DNA of 64,000 bases from Martinezella lusitana (GTDB lineage Bacteria > Pseudomonadota > Alphaproteobacteria > Rhizobiales > Rhizobiaceae). The notes below the pieces were generated by a model. It was not told where the DNA came from. It did not search any database and saw only the letters and a program-made list of their open reading frames with translations. The DNA lies in contig NZ_FMAF01000008.1 in the NCBI RefSeq assembly GCF_900094565.1, positions 62,001 through 126,000 on the forward strand, read 5' to 3'. The translations under genes and the position numbers were made by a program. Positions 1-8,708 of this stretch are shown here, piece by piece. How positions within the stretch are numbered: the first letter of the stretch is position 1; every line of letters starts with the position of its first letter.

Positions 1-234
1 ATATCCGGACATGTGAAGACGATGGAGCGGGACGGTCTCATCACTCGCTCGGAGCCCGACCCGAGCGATCGGCGCCGCAATGGCCTGATCGCGACCGACA
101 AAGGAGAAGAGCTGATACGGAGCATGAAACAAAAGCGGACCGACTGGCTTGCGTCCGAACTGGCCAAACTGTCGCCCGACGAGCGCGCTGCCATTCGCGC
201 AGCGGTCGGGCCACTCGGGGAGATCGGGCAATGA
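1..234 (+). CDS. MarR-family transcriptional regulator, C-terminal part (5' end outside window)
   Basis: The frame is open from the first base and ends at TGA 232-234, so this is the end of a gene that starts upstream. The visible part reads as the recognition helix and wing of a MarR winged helix: a Gly-His-Val-Lys-x-Met-Glu stretch, then Asp-Gly-Leu-Ile-x-Arg and Asp-Pro-Ser-Asp-Arg-Arg. A dimerisation helix follows. It overlaps the MFS exporter start by 4 bases (ATGA). MarR proteins next to such exporters usually repress them and respond to the exported compound; that role is inferred here. Confidence 0.85.
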   Translation: MSGHVKTMERDGLITRSEPDPSDRRRNGLIATDKGEELIRSMKQKRTDWLASELAKLSPDERAAIRAAVGPLGEIGQ

Positions 235-1787
235 GCGGCGAGCGTCTGAATGCAATTCCGCCATCGGCGCCGGCCGCGAGCGATCCGCCCGATCGTCGCG
301 AGATCCGCGCCGTCATTCTCGGCCTGATGATCGTTCTCGGCCTTGGCGCCATCGACCAAAGCATCGTGGCGACGGCCTTGCCGCGCATCGTCAGCGATCT
401 CGGCGGGCTGACGCATCTGTCGTGGGTCGTCAGCGCCTATGTGCTGGCGTCGACCAGCACCATGCCGCTCTATGGCAAGCTCAGCGACCAGTACGGCCGC
501 AAGCCGATGATCTACGCGGCGATCCTGATCTTCCTGCTCGGCTCCGTACTGAGCGGCATGGCGCAGACGCTGATGCAACTCATCGTCTTCCGGGCCATCC
601 AGGGCATCGGCGCGGGTGGATTGCTGCCGCTGGCGCAGATCATCATCGGCGACATCGTGCCGCCGGCAAGACGTGGGCGCAATCAGGGCTCGATCGCCGC
701 TGTCTTCGCCGTGTGCAGCGTCATCGGCCCGATCACCGGCGGCGTCATCACCGATCTCTTGTCGTGGCACTGGATCTTCTACGTCAACCTGCCGATCGGC
801 GCCGTTGCCCTCGTCATGATCGGCCGAGCACTCAAGAGGCCGCATCAGGCGCGCAGCCGCCGCATCGACTATCTCGGCGCTGTCTTGCTGACGGCCTGCA
901 CGACCAGCTTCCTGCTGGTGCTGGCGCTCGGCGGCAACGAATGGGCCTGGGATTCGCCTGAGATTTTCGGCCTGTCCGCGGCTGCCCTCATTCTCGGCGT
1001 TTGCTTCGTTCTCCATATCCGGCGGGAGCCAGAGCCGGTGCTGCCGCCGGATCTCTTCCGCAACCGGCTGTTCGTCGTCGCCTGCCTCGTGCTGGCATTG
1101 ACCTTCATGGGCATGCTCGGGGCCAGCCTCTTCTTCCCGCTGTTCTTCCAGATGGTCATGGGTGTCAGCCCCTCGCATTCCGGCCTGCTGACCGGCCCGC
1201 TGATGGTCGGCGTCGTCATCTCGTCCATGGTCAATGGCCGCGTGCTGCTGCATCGCTTCGGACGCTACAAGCCGGCCCAGCTATTCGGTCTGAGCCTTGC
1301 GACGGTCGCCTTCGCTACGCTCGCCTGGGCGGCGGCCACCAGCCAGGGCTTCATGGTGATCGAGCCAGCCGTCTTCGCCCTCGGCCTCGGACTTGGACTT
1401 GTCATGCCCACCATGACGATCGCGGTGCAGAATGCCCTGCCCTTTGCGCATCGCGGCGTCGGCACGGCGACGCTCGCCTTCTTCCGCTCGCTCGGCGGCC
1501 TCATCGGCGTCACCGGCTCCGGCGCCATCCTCGCCTATCACGTACAGAACGCTGGCGCCGCCCTGGACGGTCTTCATATGTCGTCATTGACGGAGGCCGG
1601 CATGAAGCAACTTGCCACCACCTCCCCCGAAGCCCATGCCGCGGCCATAGCGCTCTACCGCCACGCCATTGCCATGACCTTTGCGACGGGAACGGCCATC
1701 GTCGCATTGGCGCTGGTCGCACTGCTGTTCCTGCCGGAATTGCCGTTGGCGACGGAGCATGGAGAGGAAACGGCGCGCCGGGGCTGA
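231..1787 (+). CDS. DHA2-family MFS multidrug efflux transporter (EmrB/QacA type)
   Basis: A 518-residue integral membrane protein with the hydrophobic pattern of 14 transmembrane segments, the size usual for drug:H+ antiporters of the DHA2 group. Family motifs are visible: Gly-Ala-Ile-Asp-Gln-Ser-Ile-Val in helix 1, and the loop 2-3 motif Gly-Lys-Leu-Ser-Asp-Gln-Tyr-Gly-Arg-Lys near residue 80. The start overlaps the MarR stop (ATGA), so the two are probably translationally coupled. It likely exports a hydrophobic toxic compound from the cytoplasm. The substrate cannot be told from sequence. Confidence 0.9.
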   Translation: MSGERLNAIPPSAPAASDPPDRREIRAVILGLMIVLGLGAIDQSIVATALPRIVSDLGGLTHLSWVVSAYVLASTSTMPLYGKLSDQYGRKPMIYAAILIFLLGSVLSGMAQTLMQLIVFRAIQGIGAGGLLPLAQIIIGDIVPPARRGRNQGSIAAVFAVCSVIGPITGGVITDLLSWHWIFYVNLPIGAVALVMIGRALKRPHQARSRRIDYLGAVLLTACTTSFLLVLALGGNEWAWDSPEIFGLSAAALILGVCFVLHIRREPEPVLPPDLFRNRLFVVACLVLALTFMGMLGASLFFPLFFQMVMGVSPSHSGLLTGPLMVGVVISSMVNGRVLLHRFGRYKPAQLFGLSLATVAFATLAWAAATSQGFMVIEPAVFALGLGLGLVMPTMTIAVQNALPFAHRGVGTATLAFFRSLGGLIGVTGSGAILAYHVQNAGAALDGLHMSSLTEAGMKQLATTSPEAHAAAIALYRHAIAMTFATGTAIVALALVALLFLPELPLATEHGEETARRG

Positions 1788-1915
1788 TCGGCGCGCGGGA
1801 AAATTGCAGCCGCCGGGCGGCAAGCACGATCATCTGTCGCCCGGCGCGGGATACGCGCAAGCATTTGTGCCTGCGGTGCAGGCAGTCAGATCGCAAACTT
1901 ATATAGAGATGAGAA

Positions 1916-1992
1916 TGGCGCACCCGAAGAGATTCGAACTCCTGACCCCCAGATTCGTAGTCTGGTGCTCTATCCAGCTGAGCTACGGGTGC
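1916..1992 (-). tRNA. tRNA-Arg (anticodon ACG)
   Basis: Read on the minus strand the 77-base segment folds as a complete tRNA. The acceptor stem is GCACCCG/CGGGTGC, the D-arm contains AGCTGGATAGAG, the anticodon stem is CCAGA/TCTGG with loop CTACGAA (anticodon ACG), and the T loop is TTCGAAT. The 3' CCA is encoded at 1916-1918. ACG reads CGN arginine codons after wobble deamination to ICG. The rest of the 1788-2116 gap shows no other gene. Confidence 0.97.
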
Positions 1993-2116
1993 GTGGCCGA
2001 AACGGAAGAAACCGTTGGCGTGGCGGTTCTCTAAAGCCTCCTTTGGGGGATTGCAAGTGGATTTCTGAAAAAGATCGCGATTTTCGTGCATGTCGGTGCG
2101 AAGAGGCTGAAAAACC

Positions 2117-3661
2117 TCAGCTTTCGCGGAAGCTTCGGCTGCGATAATCATCGAGGGATACGGGGCGGTCGGGGATCTCGATGCGAAACTGCGTTCCCGC
2201 GGATGGTTTTTCCACGAGCGCTATGGTGCCGCCATGAGCAAGCACAAGTTCGCGGGCGATTGCCAGGCCAAGGCCGGTACCGCCGGAACGTGCAGAGCCG
2301 CGGAATGCCGTGAAGAGATTTTCCCGCGCTTTCTGCGGCATGCCCGGCCCGGTGTCATCGACGGTGATGCTGACGACGCTGCCGATGCGATGCGCCGAAA
2401 CCGTGATGCGCCTGATACCGTCGGGTGTCGTCTCGCCGAAAGCGACCAATGCCTGATGGGCGTTGCGGCACAGATTATGGATGATGCGGAACAGCTGCTC
2501 GCTGTCGGCATCGACCTCGAGCTCGGGGCCGAGCTGCTCGACGAATTCGATACCGGTTTCAGGATCGATCGCCAGGATATCACGAACCTCGCCGATGAGC
2601 TCGACAAGACGGATCTTGCGCCGGCGTGGCGCCGATTCGGACGTCTGGCCATAGGAAAGGACCTCGGTCGTATAACCGACGGCGCGGTCGATGGTGCGCA
2701 GCAGCTTCGGCGCGAAACGCTTGACCATCGGATCGTCGACATCGACCAATCGGTCGGACATCAATTGCGCCGCCGACAGGATGTTGCGCATGTCGTGATT
2801 GATCTTCGAGACGGCGAGGCCGAGCGCCGCCAGATTTTTCTGCTGCTTCAGCGTCTTCTGCAGCTGCGACTGCATGGAGGCGAGATGGCGGCCGGCGACT
2901 GCAAGCTCATCGCGCCCCATCTCGGGCACGAGAATACGGCCCGGATCCTCCGGGTCGTCCGAATAAGCCTGCATGCTATCGGTGAGCCGCCGGATCGGAC
3001 GAATCATCATGCGGTTGATCGCAAAGAAGATCAGCGTCGCTGTGAACAATGAAATCAGGATGGAAACGAAGAAGACGCTAACCGAATAGGCGAGCATCGC
3101 ATTGCGCAACCGGGTGTCCTTCAACACCACTTCGATGCCGGTGCCGACATCGCCGCCGGCCGGGCCGAAAACGCGGATGATACGGTTGCCGCCGAAGAGC
3201 AGAGTGTCGAGTGCGTCCTTGATGGCGGTCAGCTGGGACACATTGCTCAGATCATACATATCATCGACCGAGGCCGGCATCTCGGCCGTCGCAAGCAGGC
3301 GCGACGTGCCGTCCTTGCGCAGGACGATGGCCCGCGTGCCGGTGGCCATCAGCGTTTCCTTCTGCAGCGCGCGAGGTAGCTCGGCAGGCTGCAGGCCGTC
3401 GATGACGATCGCGGCTGCAGCGGCCGTATTCAGCCGGTCCTCCAGCCAACGCAGCCTCATATTGGCAACGGAGGGCACGAAGATCAGCACTTCGGCCAGG
3501 AGAATGAAGCCGACGGTGAGGATGAGAAGCTTGCCGGAAAGCCCGCCGAAGATCCCTGTGGGCCTACAAAATTGGGACAGGCGGCCCTTATCGGCTTTGC
3601 CGCTTTTTGCGGCCCTCCTGTCCTGCCCACTATCCATTTCAATTGTCCCGCTTCGCTGCAA
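2117..3661 (-). CDS. Membrane sensor histidine kinase (HAMP, atypical H-box)
   Basis: A 514-residue two-component sensor. Transmembrane segments lie near residues 43-66 and 190-217 and enclose a periplasmic sensor region of about 120 residues. A HAMP-like linker follows at about 217-270. The phosphoacceptor is His289 in Ile-Asn-His-Asp-Met-Arg-Asn, not the common His-Glu-Ile/Leu-Arg-Thr-Pro. The ATPase domain has the N box (Asn400), Asp-Asp-Thr-Gly-Pro-Gly near 435-440, and Gly-Thr-Gly-Leu-Gly near 461. No response regulator gene is adjacent, so it is an orphan kinase in this window. Met9 is a possible later start. Confidence 0.88.
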   Translation of the reverse strand: MQRSGTIEMDSGQDRRAAKSGKADKGRLSQFCRPTGIFGGLSGKLLILTVGFILLAEVLIFVPSVANMRLRWLEDRLNTAAAAAIVIDGLQPAELPRALQKETLMATGTRAIVLRKDGTSRLLATAEMPASVDDMYDLSNVSQLTAIKDALDTLLFGGNRIIRVFGPAGGDVGTGIEVVLKDTRLRNAMLAYSVSVFFVSILISLFTATLIFFAINRMMIRPIRRLTDSMQAYSDDPEDPGRILVPEMGRDELAVAGRHLASMQSQLQKTLKQQKNLAALGLAVSKINHDMRNILSAAQLMSDRLVDVDDPMVKRFAPKLLRTIDRAVGYTTEVLSYGQTSESAPRRRKIRLVELIGEVRDILAIDPETGIEFVEQLGPELEVDADSEQLFRIIHNLCRNAHQALVAFGETTPDGIRRITVSAHRIGSVVSITVDDTGPGMPQKARENLFTAFRGSARSGGTGLGLAIARELVLAHGGTIALVEKPSAGTQFRIEIPDRPVSLDDYRSRSFRES

Positions 3662-3752
3662 AGCGACATGATGGCGACGTATCGAAACCAGATAATAGGT
3701 GATTGTAGGCTTTTTTCCAATCTCTTCCCGGCTTTAACGGCGAGAAGGGTCT

Positions 3753-3800
3753 GGAGAGGGACGACGACGGCGCGCAGGCGCGGCCGCGTTGTCCCTCTCC
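3753..3800. terminator. Long GC-rich inverted repeat downstream of the chemoreceptor gene
   Basis: GGAGAGGGAC (3753-3762) and GTCCCTCTCC (3791-3800) form a perfect 10-bp stem closing a 28-base GC-rich interior that can pair further. It begins 8 bases past the end of the chemoreceptor gene and lies in the 146-base gap before the kinase. There is no long T run on either side, so it could be a weak terminator, an mRNA-stabilising hairpin or a small palindromic repeat. Confidence 0.5.
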
Positions 3801-3807
3801 GACGGGA

Positions 3808-5817
3808 TCAAAACTCTTCCCAACCCTTCGTCGCGACGGCCGGCGAGAGAGCGTTTGCGCCGCCGAAGGCAGTCGCGACCTTATCGATCATCCGCCGTGC
3901 CGGCGATGCCGCCGGGCGATGCGTCTCGGCGCGTGCAGGCACCGGAGCGGACATGCTGCCGGCATCGACCTTGAAGCGGGATACCAGGCGGACGAGGCCA
4001 TCGGCTTCGCCTGCAAGACGATGGGTCGCGGCCGAGGTCTCCTCGACCATGGCGGCATTGCGCTGCGTGACTTCATCCATCTGGTTGACGGCCTTGTTTA
4101 CCTCGGACAGGCCTGTTGCCTGTTCGCGCGCCGCCGTCGCGATGGAATGAATATGGTCGTTGATCTTGAGCACGCGGGCTTCGATGGTCGACAGCGCCTC
4201 GCCGGTGGCCTGCACCAGCTTGACGCCGACCTGCACCTGATCGCCTGATTTGCTGATCAGCACCTTGATATCCTTGGCGGCGGTGGCGGAGCGCTGGGCG
4301 AGTTCACGCACTTCCTGGGCAACGACGGCAAAGCCCTTGCCCGCGTCGCCTGCTCGCGCAGCCTCGACGCCGGCATTGAGTGCCAGCAGATTCGTCTGGA
4401 AGGCGATATCGTCGATCACTCCGATGATCTGGCTGATCGCGCCGGATGCCTGTTCAATGCCGCCCATGGCGTCGATCGCATTGCGAACCACCTTGCCGGA
4501 GCGAGCGGCGTCTTCCTTGGCCTCGGTCACCATGATGCTCGCTTCGCGCGCCCGTTCCGTCGAATTCTGGACGACGGAGGTGATCTCGTCGAGCGCCGCC
4601 GAGGTTTGCTCGAGGGCGGCGGCCTGTTGTTCGGTACGCTTGGAGAGGTCGTCGCTGGCGTGGCGCAACTCGTTGGTGTTGGTGTTGATCGAGCCCGTCG
4701 TCTCCCGCACCTCGCGCATGGTGCTCTTGAGGGTCGCGAGCGTGGCATTGACGTTCTGCTGCAGTTCGGCAAAGGCGCCCTGGAATTCGCCCTTCATGGC
4801 CTGCGTCAGATCGCCATCAGCGAGGCTTGCGATTACGCGACGCACCTCGCCGATACCCGTATCGACGCTCACCAGCAGCTCGTTCACATTCCCGGCAAAG
4901 CGATTGAGGTTGGCATCGCCGTAATCCTTCTCGATGCGACGGCTGAAATCGCCGGCAGCGGCGGCCGAGACGGCCAGAGACATGCTGGACTGAAGTTCGT
5001 CGCTCCTGGCGCGCAGGGCCGTTTCCTCGGCATTCATGCGGCGCACGGCCTTGCCGTTCTCCTTGAAAACATCGACGGCAGCGGCCATCTCGCCGATTTC
5101 GTCGCGGCGACCGGCAAACGGGACCTCGATATCGAATTGACCGTCGGCAACCTTGTTGATGGCTTCCGTCACCTTGCGGATCGGACGGCTCAGATGAACG
5201 GTGCCAATATAGGAGCCCAGGCCGACGCCGGCGCTGATGCCCGCCACCGTGATGCAAAGGACGGCCCACAAGATAGCGTTATGAAAAGTCGCGATGCTGG
5301 TTTCGGCTGCTGCAAGTTCTGCCTTATCGGTTTTAACCACAGCATCGATCTCGGCCTGGAAAGCCTTGCGATTGGCACGGTTGGCTTCATTGTTGCCTTG
5401 CTTGCTGGCGGCATCCGGACCATCCGTCACGCCAAGACGGGCCGTTTCGGTGCGGAAGACGCGAAACTCCTGAGAGCCGGCCTGCAGTTTGGAGAATTCT
5501 GCCTTCTGCGCATCCGGAACCATAGGCGCCCAGGCCGCGAGCACTTTGTCGATCTCGTCGAGGTCGCCCATCAACCCATCGGCGAAGCTCTTGGCGTCCT
5601 TTGCGGAAGCGGCAGCATAGATGCCGCGCGATTCCATGACCACCGCCGTCACATAACGGTTGAGGCGCTCGCCCATGTAGGCGCGCCCGGCGGTCTGATC
5701 GTAGCTCTGTAATTTCTGGTCATACTGATGCAGCGCATAAAGGGCGGTAGCGCCGATCAAAAGCGCTGCGCCAGCCATGACGAATACAAGCAGGTTTATT
5801 TTGCCGCGAATCTTCAC
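3808..5817 (-). CDS. Methyl-accepting chemotaxis protein
   Basis: A chemoreceptor of about 669 residues. Transmembrane segments lie near residues 7-29 and 182-205 and flank a periplasmic helical ligand-binding region. Then come a HAMP domain, a second HAMP-like stretch and the signalling hairpin with the conserved tip Ile-Ala-Phe-Gln-Thr-Asn-Leu-Leu-Ala-Leu-Asn. The C-terminus is Trp-Glu-Glu-Phe, like the xWxxF tether bound by CheR/CheB. I chose GTG at 5817 because GGAGG lies 6 bases upstream and the next residues lead into the membrane anchor. An ATG at 5847 in frame would add ten residues but lies before that ribosome site. Confidence 0.9.
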   Translation of the reverse strand: MKIRGKINLLVFVMAGAALLIGATALYALHQYDQKLQSYDQTAGRAYMGERLNRYVTAVVMESRGIYAAASAKDAKSFADGLMGDLDEIDKVLAAWAPMVPDAQKAEFSKLQAGSQEFRVFRTETARLGVTDGPDAASKQGNNEANRANRKAFQAEIDAVVKTDKAELAAAETSIATFHNAILWAVLCITVAGISAGVGLGSYIGTVHLSRPIRKVTEAINKVADGQFDIEVPFAGRRDEIGEMAAAVDVFKENGKAVRRMNAEETALRARSDELQSSMSLAVSAAAAGDFSRRIEKDYGDANLNRFAGNVNELLVSVDTGIGEVRRVIASLADGDLTQAMKGEFQGAFAELQQNVNATLATLKSTMREVRETTGSINTNTNELRHASDDLSKRTEQQAAALEQTSAALDEITSVVQNSTERAREASIMVTEAKEDAARSGKVVRNAIDAMGGIEQASGAISQIIGVIDDIAFQTNLLALNAGVEAARAGDAGKGFAVVAQEVRELAQRSATAAKDIKVLISKSGDQVQVGVKLVQATGEALSTIEARVLKINDHIHSIATAAREQATGLSEVNKAVNQMDEVTQRNAAMVEETSAATHRLAGEADGLVRLVSRFKVDAGSMSAPVPARAETHRPAASPARRMIDKVATAFGGANALSPAVATKGWEEF

Positions 5818-6231
5818 GATACCCTCCGAGGCCGGTCTCCTCCCCATAAATCGATGGGTTTTTCCAGCATGTACCTAGATATCGGCTAAATTCATTAATG
5901 ATATATTGCGGTATTTATATATGAGAGATGCGACGTCGCTGCTATTTCTGCTGTATATTTCAGTATTTACTGAATTATATTGTTGGCCATGCAATCAATC
6001 GGCCGAATGCTATGGCTGGCGGCAACGGCCGCCGATCGACCGGCTGGAACCCCGGACTTCAAGGAATTTGCGCCGATATAATTGACTCTATGGGTCTTCA
6101 TCCTTATAAGCCCGCGCACGTCCGGTCCCGGAGCCTGCTTTTGCGGGCGAAGTCCGTTCGCCATAATCAACAACGCTGCTTGCTTTTGAAGCAAAGCTCA
6201 AGAAGGGCCGCACTCCGCGGTGTTTAAATAA
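5818..6231. other. 414-base intergenic region between the divergent chemoreceptor and rpmH genes
   Basis: This is the longest gene-free stretch in the window apart from that around the tRNA. The left part (about 5870-5970) is AT-rich compared with its surroundings and probably carries the chemoreceptor promoter on the minus strand. The right part carries the rpmH promoter at 6082-6110 and a leader of about 115 bases. A 99-codon open frame inside it has unconvincing composition and no ribosome site. I see no tRNA, known riboswitch or strong repeat. Confidence 0.6.
6082..6110 (+). promoter_or_regulatory. Sigma-70-type promoter of rpmH-rnpA-yidC
   Basis: TTGACT at 6082-6087 and TATAAG at 6105-6110 are separated by exactly 17 bases, close to the housekeeping consensus and unusually strong for an alphaproteobacterium. 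It points toward rpmH, leaving a leader of roughly 115 bases. Confidence 0.75.
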
Positions 6232-6366
6232 ATGAAGCGTACCTATCAACCATCCAAGCTTGTCCGCAAGCGTCGCCACGGCTTCCGTTCCCGTATGGCC
6301 ACCAAGGGCGGTCGCGCGGTTCTTTCCGCTCGCCGTAGCCGCGGCCGCAAGCGTCTTTCGGCCTAA
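6232..6366 (+). CDS. rpmH: 50S ribosomal protein L34
   Basis: A 44-residue, very basic protein beginning Met-Lys-Arg-Thr-Tyr-Gln-Pro-Ser and containing Arg-His-Gly-Phe-Arg-x-Arg-Met, the signature of bacterial L34. The length equals the family norm. It is a component of the large ribosomal subunit. The start codon follows the A/T-rich stretch TTTAAATAA with no clear Shine-Dalgarno sequence directly upstream. rnpA follows after 25 bases, the classic bacterial rpmH-rnpA pairing. Confidence 0.98.
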   Translation: MKRTYQPSKLVRKRRHGFRSRMATKGGRAVLSARRSRGRKRLSA

Positions 6367-6391
6367 CGGCCGAAATGCCCGATAGTCGAGG

Positions 6392-6793
6392 ATGGCGGGC
6401 AAATTGACGAATGAACGACCCAAAAAGACTGTCGGGCGGCTGAAGAGCCGGCCGCAGTTTCTTGCAGTCCGCGAAGGCGAGAAGCGCAGAGGCAGCTTCT
6501 TCCTCCTAGAGATGCTGGACCGCAAGCTTTCCGACGCCGACCCCCGCGTTGGTTTTACCGTCACCAAAAAACATGGCAACGCAGTGGAGCGCAACCGCAT
6601 GCGGCGCAGGCTGAAAGAAGCCGTGCGGCTTCATGCCGGGTTTGCAATGCAGCCCGGACACGACTATGTGGTTGTCGCGCGGCGCGATGTGCTGACCGCA
6701 CCTTTCGAAAAACTGGTGAGTGAACTCGTCCAGCGTATCGAAACCAGGCCGAAACACCGGCGACCGCAAACGGACCGCTCCAGGAACACATGA
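6392..6793 (+). CDS. rnpA: Ribonuclease P protein component
   Basis: The protein subunit (up to 133 residues) of RNase P, which binds the catalytic RNA and helps it remove the 5' leader from precursor tRNAs. The family signature is clear: Gly-Phe-Thr-Val-Thr-Lys-Lys, then Ala-Val-Glu-Arg-Asn-Arg-Met-Arg-Arg-Arg-Leu-Lys-Glu at about residues 64-76, followed by Tyr-Val-Val-Val-Ala-Arg. The N-terminus is uncertain because the ATG at 6392 directly abuts GAGG; a start a few codons later is possible. The stop overlaps the yidC start (ATGA), so coupling is likely. Confidence 0.95.
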   Translation: MAGKLTNERPKKTVGRLKSRPQFLAVREGEKRRGSFFLLEMLDRKLSDADPRVGFTVTKKHGNAVERNRMRRRLKEAVRLHAGFAMQPGHDYVVVARRDVLTAPFEKLVSELVQRIETRPKHRRPQTDRSRNT

Positions 6794-8601
6794 TGCAAAA
6801 CAACCGCAATTACTTCATAGCGATTGCCCTGTCGGTGCTGATCGTCCTCGCTTGGCAGTTTTTCTATATGAACCCGCGCCTCGAAGCGCAGCGGCAGGCC
6901 GAACAGGCCGCCAAGCTGCAGCAGCAGTCGCAGCAGGCCCAGACGACGCAGGCACCCGCCGCGGGCGCAGGCGCTGCGGTCAACGGCTCGCTGCCGGCAG
7001 GCGGCCAGACTGCGCCGACGGTCCTGACACGCGACCAATCGGTCGCCAAGACCTCTTCTTCGCGCGTTGTCATCGATACGCCTGCGCTTGCCGGCTCCAT
7101 CAACCTGGAAGGCGCGCGCCTCGACGACCTCAGGCTCAAGACCTATCACGAGACCGTCGACAAGAGCAGCCCGATCATTACGCTGTTCAGCCCGGCCGAT
7201 ACCAAGGACGGCTACTTCACCGAACTCGGCTATGTCGGCAGCGACGCGACCGGTGCGGTCCCCGGCCCTTCGACCATGTGGACGCTCTCGAGCGGCGACA
7301 AGCTGACCGACAAGACGCCGGTGACGCTTTCCTACACCAATGACAAGGGCATCACCTTCTCGCGCACGATTTCCGTCGACGATCGCTACATGTTCACGAT
7401 CACCGACAAGATCGCCAACAGCGGCCAGGCACCGGTTTCCCTCTCGAGCTACGGCCGCGTCACCCGCTACAATAAACCCGAGACGCCGTCCGCCTACGTT
7501 CTGCACGAAGGCTTCATCGGTGTCATCGGCGATGACGGCCTGATCGAGACCAAGTATGCGGCAACCGAGAAGGAAGCCACGACGCCCGCCAAGTCGACCG
7601 GCGGCTGGCTCGGCATGACAGACAAGTACTGGGCCGCAACCATGGTGCCGCCGCAGTCGACGGCCTATGATGCCCGCTTCTCGCACTTCAGCGACGGCAC
7701 GCCGCGCTATCAGGCCGATTACAAGCAAGATGCCGTCACGGTCGCTCCCAGCCAGTCGATCGAGTTGAAGAACCTCGTCTTCGCCGGCGCGAAAGAAGTA
7801 CCGGTCATCGACCGCTACGAGACCAGCTACTCGATCCCGCGCTTCGACCGCCTGATCGACTGGGGCTGGTTCTATTTCATCACCAAGCCGATGTTCAAGC
7901 TGATGGATTTCTTCTTCCGCTACTTCGGCAATTTCGGTGTCGCCATCCTCTGCACCACCATCGTGGTCAAGGCGTTGTTCTTCCCGCTCGCCAGCAAGCA
8001 GTATGCTTCGATGGCGAACATGAAGCGCATGCAGCCGAAGATGGAGGAGCTGAAGGCCAAGTTCGGCGACGACCGAATGGCGCTGCAACAGGCGACGATG
8101 CAGCTCTACAAGGAAGAGAAGATCAATCCGATCGCGGGCTGCTGGCCGGTGCTCCTGCAGATTCCGATCTTTTTCTCGCTCTACAAGGTGATCTACATCA
8201 CCATCGAGATGCGCCATGCGCCGTTCTTCGGCTGGATCCAGGACCTTTCCGCTCCGGACCCGACCTCGATTGTCAATCTCTTCGGCCTGCTGCCGTTTGC
8301 GGCTCCTACCATCCTGCATCTCGGTGTCTGGCCGATGATCATGGGCGTCACCATGTTCCTGCAGATGCGCATGAACCCGACGCCGCCGGACCCGACCCAG
8401 GCGATGATCTTCACCTGGATGCCGCTGGTGTTCATGTTCATGCTGGCAAGCTTCCCGGCCGGCCTCGTCATCTACTGGGCCTGGAACAATACGCTCTCGG
8501 TCATCCAGCAGTCGATCATCATGAGGCGCCACGGCGTGAAGGTGGAACTCTTCGACAATCTCAAGGGCCTTTTCAAACGAAAACCGGCACCATCGAAATA
8601 A
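6790..8601 (+). CDS. yidC: Membrane protein insertase YidC
   Basis: A 603-residue insertase that inserts and folds inner-membrane proteins with or without SecYEG. It has an N-terminal transmembrane anchor (about 8-27), a Gln/Ala-rich linker (about 35-65), a large periplasmic beta domain and the conserved insertase core from about residue 353 to the end, with five hydrophobic segments. The residue that is Arg in E. coli's hydrophilic groove is Lys394 here (Val-Val-Lys-Ala-Leu-Phe-Phe-Pro-Leu). Two ATG codons sit in tandem at the start. It ends the rpmH operon, since a strong terminator follows. Confidence 0.97.
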   Translation: MMQNNRNYFIAIALSVLIVLAWQFFYMNPRLEAQRQAEQAAKLQQQSQQAQTTQAPAAGAGAAVNGSLPAGGQTAPTVLTRDQSVAKTSSSRVVIDTPALAGSINLEGARLDDLRLKTYHETVDKSSPIITLFSPADTKDGYFTELGYVGSDATGAVPGPSTMWTLSSGDKLTDKTPVTLSYTNDKGITFSRTISVDDRYMFTITDKIANSGQAPVSLSSYGRVTRYNKPETPSAYVLHEGFIGVIGDDGLIETKYAATEKEATTPAKSTGGWLGMTDKYWAATMVPPQSTAYDARFSHFSDGTPRYQADYKQDAVTVAPSQSIELKNLVFAGAKEVPVIDRYETSYSIPRFDRLIDWGWFYFITKPMFKLMDFFFRYFGNFGVAILCTTIVVKALFFPLASKQYASMANMKRMQPKMEELKAKFGDDRMALQQATMQLYKEEKINPIAGCWPVLLQIPIFFSLYKVIYITIEMRHAPFFGWIQDLSAPDPTSIVNLFGLLPFAAPTILHLGVWPMIMGVTMFLQMRMNPTPPDPTQAMIFTWMPLVFMFMLASFPAGLVIYWAWNNTLSVIQQSIIMRRHGVKVELFDNLKGLFKRKPAPSK

Positions 8602-8606
8602 ACAGC

Positions 8607-8636
8607 AAAGCCCCGCTTCGGCGGGGCTTTTCTTTT
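8607..8636 (+). terminator. Rho-independent terminator after yidC
   Basis: AAAGCCCCGC (8607-8616), loop TTCG, GCGGGGCTTT (8621-8630), then TCTTTT. This is a 10-bp stem with a stable tetraloop and a T-rich tail. It starts 6 bases after the yidC stop and separates yidC from the accessory genes that follow. Confidence 0.93.
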
Positions 8637-8708
8637 GTGGGATATCGCGTGCGCGAGGCTATCCGTTTTCCTCGTGATCGCGGTTGCCTTGAAAGCCGGG
8701 CCGACCGG

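Noticed and set aside
149..961. A 270-codon open frame in another frame of the MFS gene
   Set aside because: Arg/His/Pro-rich composition and full overlap with a clear transporter gene.
1916..1992. tRNA-Arg as an attachment site of a mobile element
   Set aside because: No integrase, no second copy of the tRNA 3' end and no cargo typical of an island were seen nearby.
5928..6227. A 99-codon open frame before rpmH
   Set aside because: No ribosome site, unusual Cys/Tyr composition and overlap with the rpmH promoter argue against a gene.
6664..8532. A 622-codon open frame on the minus strand
   Set aside because: It lies entirely opposite yidC and has the His/Arg/Asp-rich composition of an antisense shadow in GC-rich DNA, without any recognisable domain.
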